The translations under genes and the position numbers were made by a program. The notes under the pieces were generated by a model that was given only the letters and a program-made list of their open reading frames with translations, did not search any database and was not told where the DNA came from. This document shows, piece after piece, positions 30,038 through 31,154 of a DNA stretch of 31,154 nt (position 1 is its first letter; each line of letters starts with the position of its first letter). The DNA is from Syntrophaceae bacterium UBA7520 (GTDB lineage: Bacteria > Desulfobacterota > Syntrophia > Syntrophales > Smithellaceae): contig DLNC01000034.1 of NCBI GenBank assembly GCA_002478265.1, forward strand, positions 1-31,154, in the 5' to 3' direction.

Positions 30038-31154
30038 TGAAAATAATAGATGATGCTCTGGCCTTGCGCCAAATTCAGGATAGCTTACGGAAAAATTACG
30101 ACCCGACCAAAAAACTTGTGACCATCTGCGCCGGCACGGGCTGCCGCGGCTACGGCTGCATTGCCGTTAAAGAAGAGTTGGAAGCGGAAATCAAAAAACA
30201 GAATATGAACGTGGAAGTGCGCGCCACCGGCTGTTTCGGTTTTTGCGAAAAAGGCCCTTTGGTGGTGATTCACCCGGAAAAAATATTTTATCAGCAGGTC
30301 AAAGTAAAAGACGTGCCGGAAATAATTTCCAAAACCGTCGCCCAGGGGGAAATCCTGGAAAAACTGCTCTATCGCGATCCGGACACAAAAGAAACGGTAC
30401 TGAAAGAAGAAGATGTCCCCTTCTATAAGAAACAGAACCGTCTGGTCTTCGGCCAAAACGGCATGATTGACCCAACCCGGCTCGATGATTATCTGGCTAT
30501 TGGCGGTTATTCCGCGCTGGCCAAAGCGCTTACGGAAATGACTCCGGAAGGTGTGATCAGCGAAGTAAAAAAAGCGGGCCTGCGCGGGCGGGGCGGCGGC
30601 GGGTTTCACGCCGGCGTCAAGTGGGAAGGATGCCGCAAGGCGCACGGCTCACCCAAATATGTTATCGGCAACGGCGACGAGGGTGATCCGGGCGCTTACA
30701 TGGACCGCAGCCTGATGGAGGGCAACCCGCACAGCGTGATTGAAGGAATGATTATCGGCGCCTATGCAATAGGCGCGAACGAAGGTTATATTTATGTGCG
30801 CAACGAATATCCTCTGGCGGTTATGAACCTGTCCTTAGCCATCAGCAGCGCCAAGGAAGCAGGACTTTTGGGCAAAAAGATTCTGGGCACGGATTTTTCC
30901 TTTGATATCCATATCAATAAAGGCGGCGGCGCTTTTGTTTGCGGCGAGTCTTCCGCCTTATTCGCGTCGATTGAAGGCCGCGCGGGTGAGCCGCGCGCCA
31001 AATACATTCACGCGGTGGAGAAGGGACTCTGGGACAAGCCCACAGTGCTCAACAACGTGGAAACATGGGCGAACGTTCCCGTGATTATAAACAAGGGGGC
31101 CGACTGGTATGCCTCTATCGGCACGGAAGGTTCCAAAGGAACGAAAATTTTCTC
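30037..31154 (+). CDS. NuoF/HydB-like NADH-binding flavoprotein subunit (3' end beyond window)
   Basis: Translating from the ATG at 30037 gives 372 complete codons with no stop; the gene runs off the window. Residues ~1-115 form a thioredoxin-like ferredoxin domain with cysteines in TICAGTGCRGYGC and ATGCFGFC, an N-terminal extension seen in HydB-type subunits of trimeric hydrogenases and some formate dehydrogenases but not in classical NuoF. The 51-kDa core follows: LRGRGGGGFHAGVKWE (glycine-rich NADH/FMN loop), GNGDEGDPGAYMDRS (FMN phosphate region) and FVCGESSALFASIEG, where the usual CGEETAL reads CGESSAL. The C-terminal [4Fe-4S] part is not in view. The start overlaps the NuoE-like stop (TAATG). 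Soluble, electron-confurcating complexes are the likely home. Confidence 0.9.
   Translation, partial: MKIIDDALALRQIQDSLRKNYDPTKKLVTICAGTGCRGYGCIAVKEELEAEIKKQNMNVEVRATGCFGFCEKGPLVVIHPEKIFYQQVKVKDVPEIISKTVAQGEILEKLLYRDPDTKETVLKEEDVPFYKKQNRLVFGQNGMIDPTRLDDYLAIGGYSALAKALTEMTPEGVISEVKKAGLRGRGGGGFHAGVKWEGCRKAHGSPKYVIGNGDEGDPGAYMDRSLMEGNPHSVIEGMIIGAYAIGANEGYIYVRNEYPLAVMNLSLAISSAKEAGLLGKKILGTDFSFDIHINKGGGAFVCGESSALFASIEGRAGEPRAKYIHAVEKGLWDKPTVLNNVETWANVPVIINKGADWYASIGTEGSKGTKIF

Overview
The window is about 31 kb of chromosomal DNA, most likely from an anaerobic, probably syntrophic, Desulfobacterota (Deltaproteobacteria) of the Syntrophales/Syntrophaceae type. That placement is inferred from gene content: a fused ADP-forming acyl/acetyl-CoA synthetase, an acyl-CoA dehydrogenase, a four-subunit 2-oxoacid:ferredoxin oxidoreductase followed by NuoE/NuoF-like subunits, a two-subunit fumarase, a second S1-type protein, and the tadA - tRNA-Ser - SRP RNA - dnaX - ybaB - recR block. 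No 16S gene or other taxonomic marker is present.

Region 1 (1-7.1 kb) is a scarred accessory zone. It holds a short repeat array, an adenine methylase/restriction gene that has lost its 5' end, small hypothetical genes, a second copy of that gene's C-terminal tail, an iron-sulfur-flavoprotein-like reductase, an SRPBCC protein, a complete IS481-family element, a G-free tandem repeat, and two genes without 5' ends (a condensation-domain protein and a YtcJ-like amidohydrolase) abutting head to head at about 6475.

Region 2 (7.1-20.6 kb) holds metabolic and transport genes in short units: ADP-forming acyl-CoA synthetase, four-domain S1 protein, aminotransferase, Ca2+/cation antiporter, divergent MgtE-like transporter, RRM protein, acyl-CoA dehydrogenase, a 36-residue lysine-rich ORF with a beta-CASP metallo-beta-lactamase, and a tonB - btuF-like pair. 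Dispersed repeats sharing GCAATGAC-type modules lie in the spacers; two copies have recognisable terminal inverted repeats.

Region 3 (20.6-25 kb) is the housekeeping block tadA - tRNA-Ser(CGA) - tRNA-Ser(GGA) - 4.5S RNA - dnaX - ybaB - recR. It has been invaded. A GIY-YIG nuclease gene sits between an intact tRNA-Ser(CGA) and an exact copy of that tRNA's 5' half, broken inside the anticodon. A repeat element lies between tRNA-Ser(GGA) and an imperfect copy of its 3' tail. This is the most unusual structure in the window.

Region 4 (25-31.15 kb) is a tight energy-metabolism run: fumarase alpha and beta, then a promoter-led operon encoding 2-oxoacid:ferredoxin oxidoreductase gamma-delta-alpha-beta, a NuoE-like [2Fe-2S] protein and a NuoF-like flavoprotein cut by the window end. 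It probably couples 2-oxoacid oxidation to ferredoxin and NAD(H), perhaps through a hydrogenase or formate dehydrogenase encoded beyond the window.
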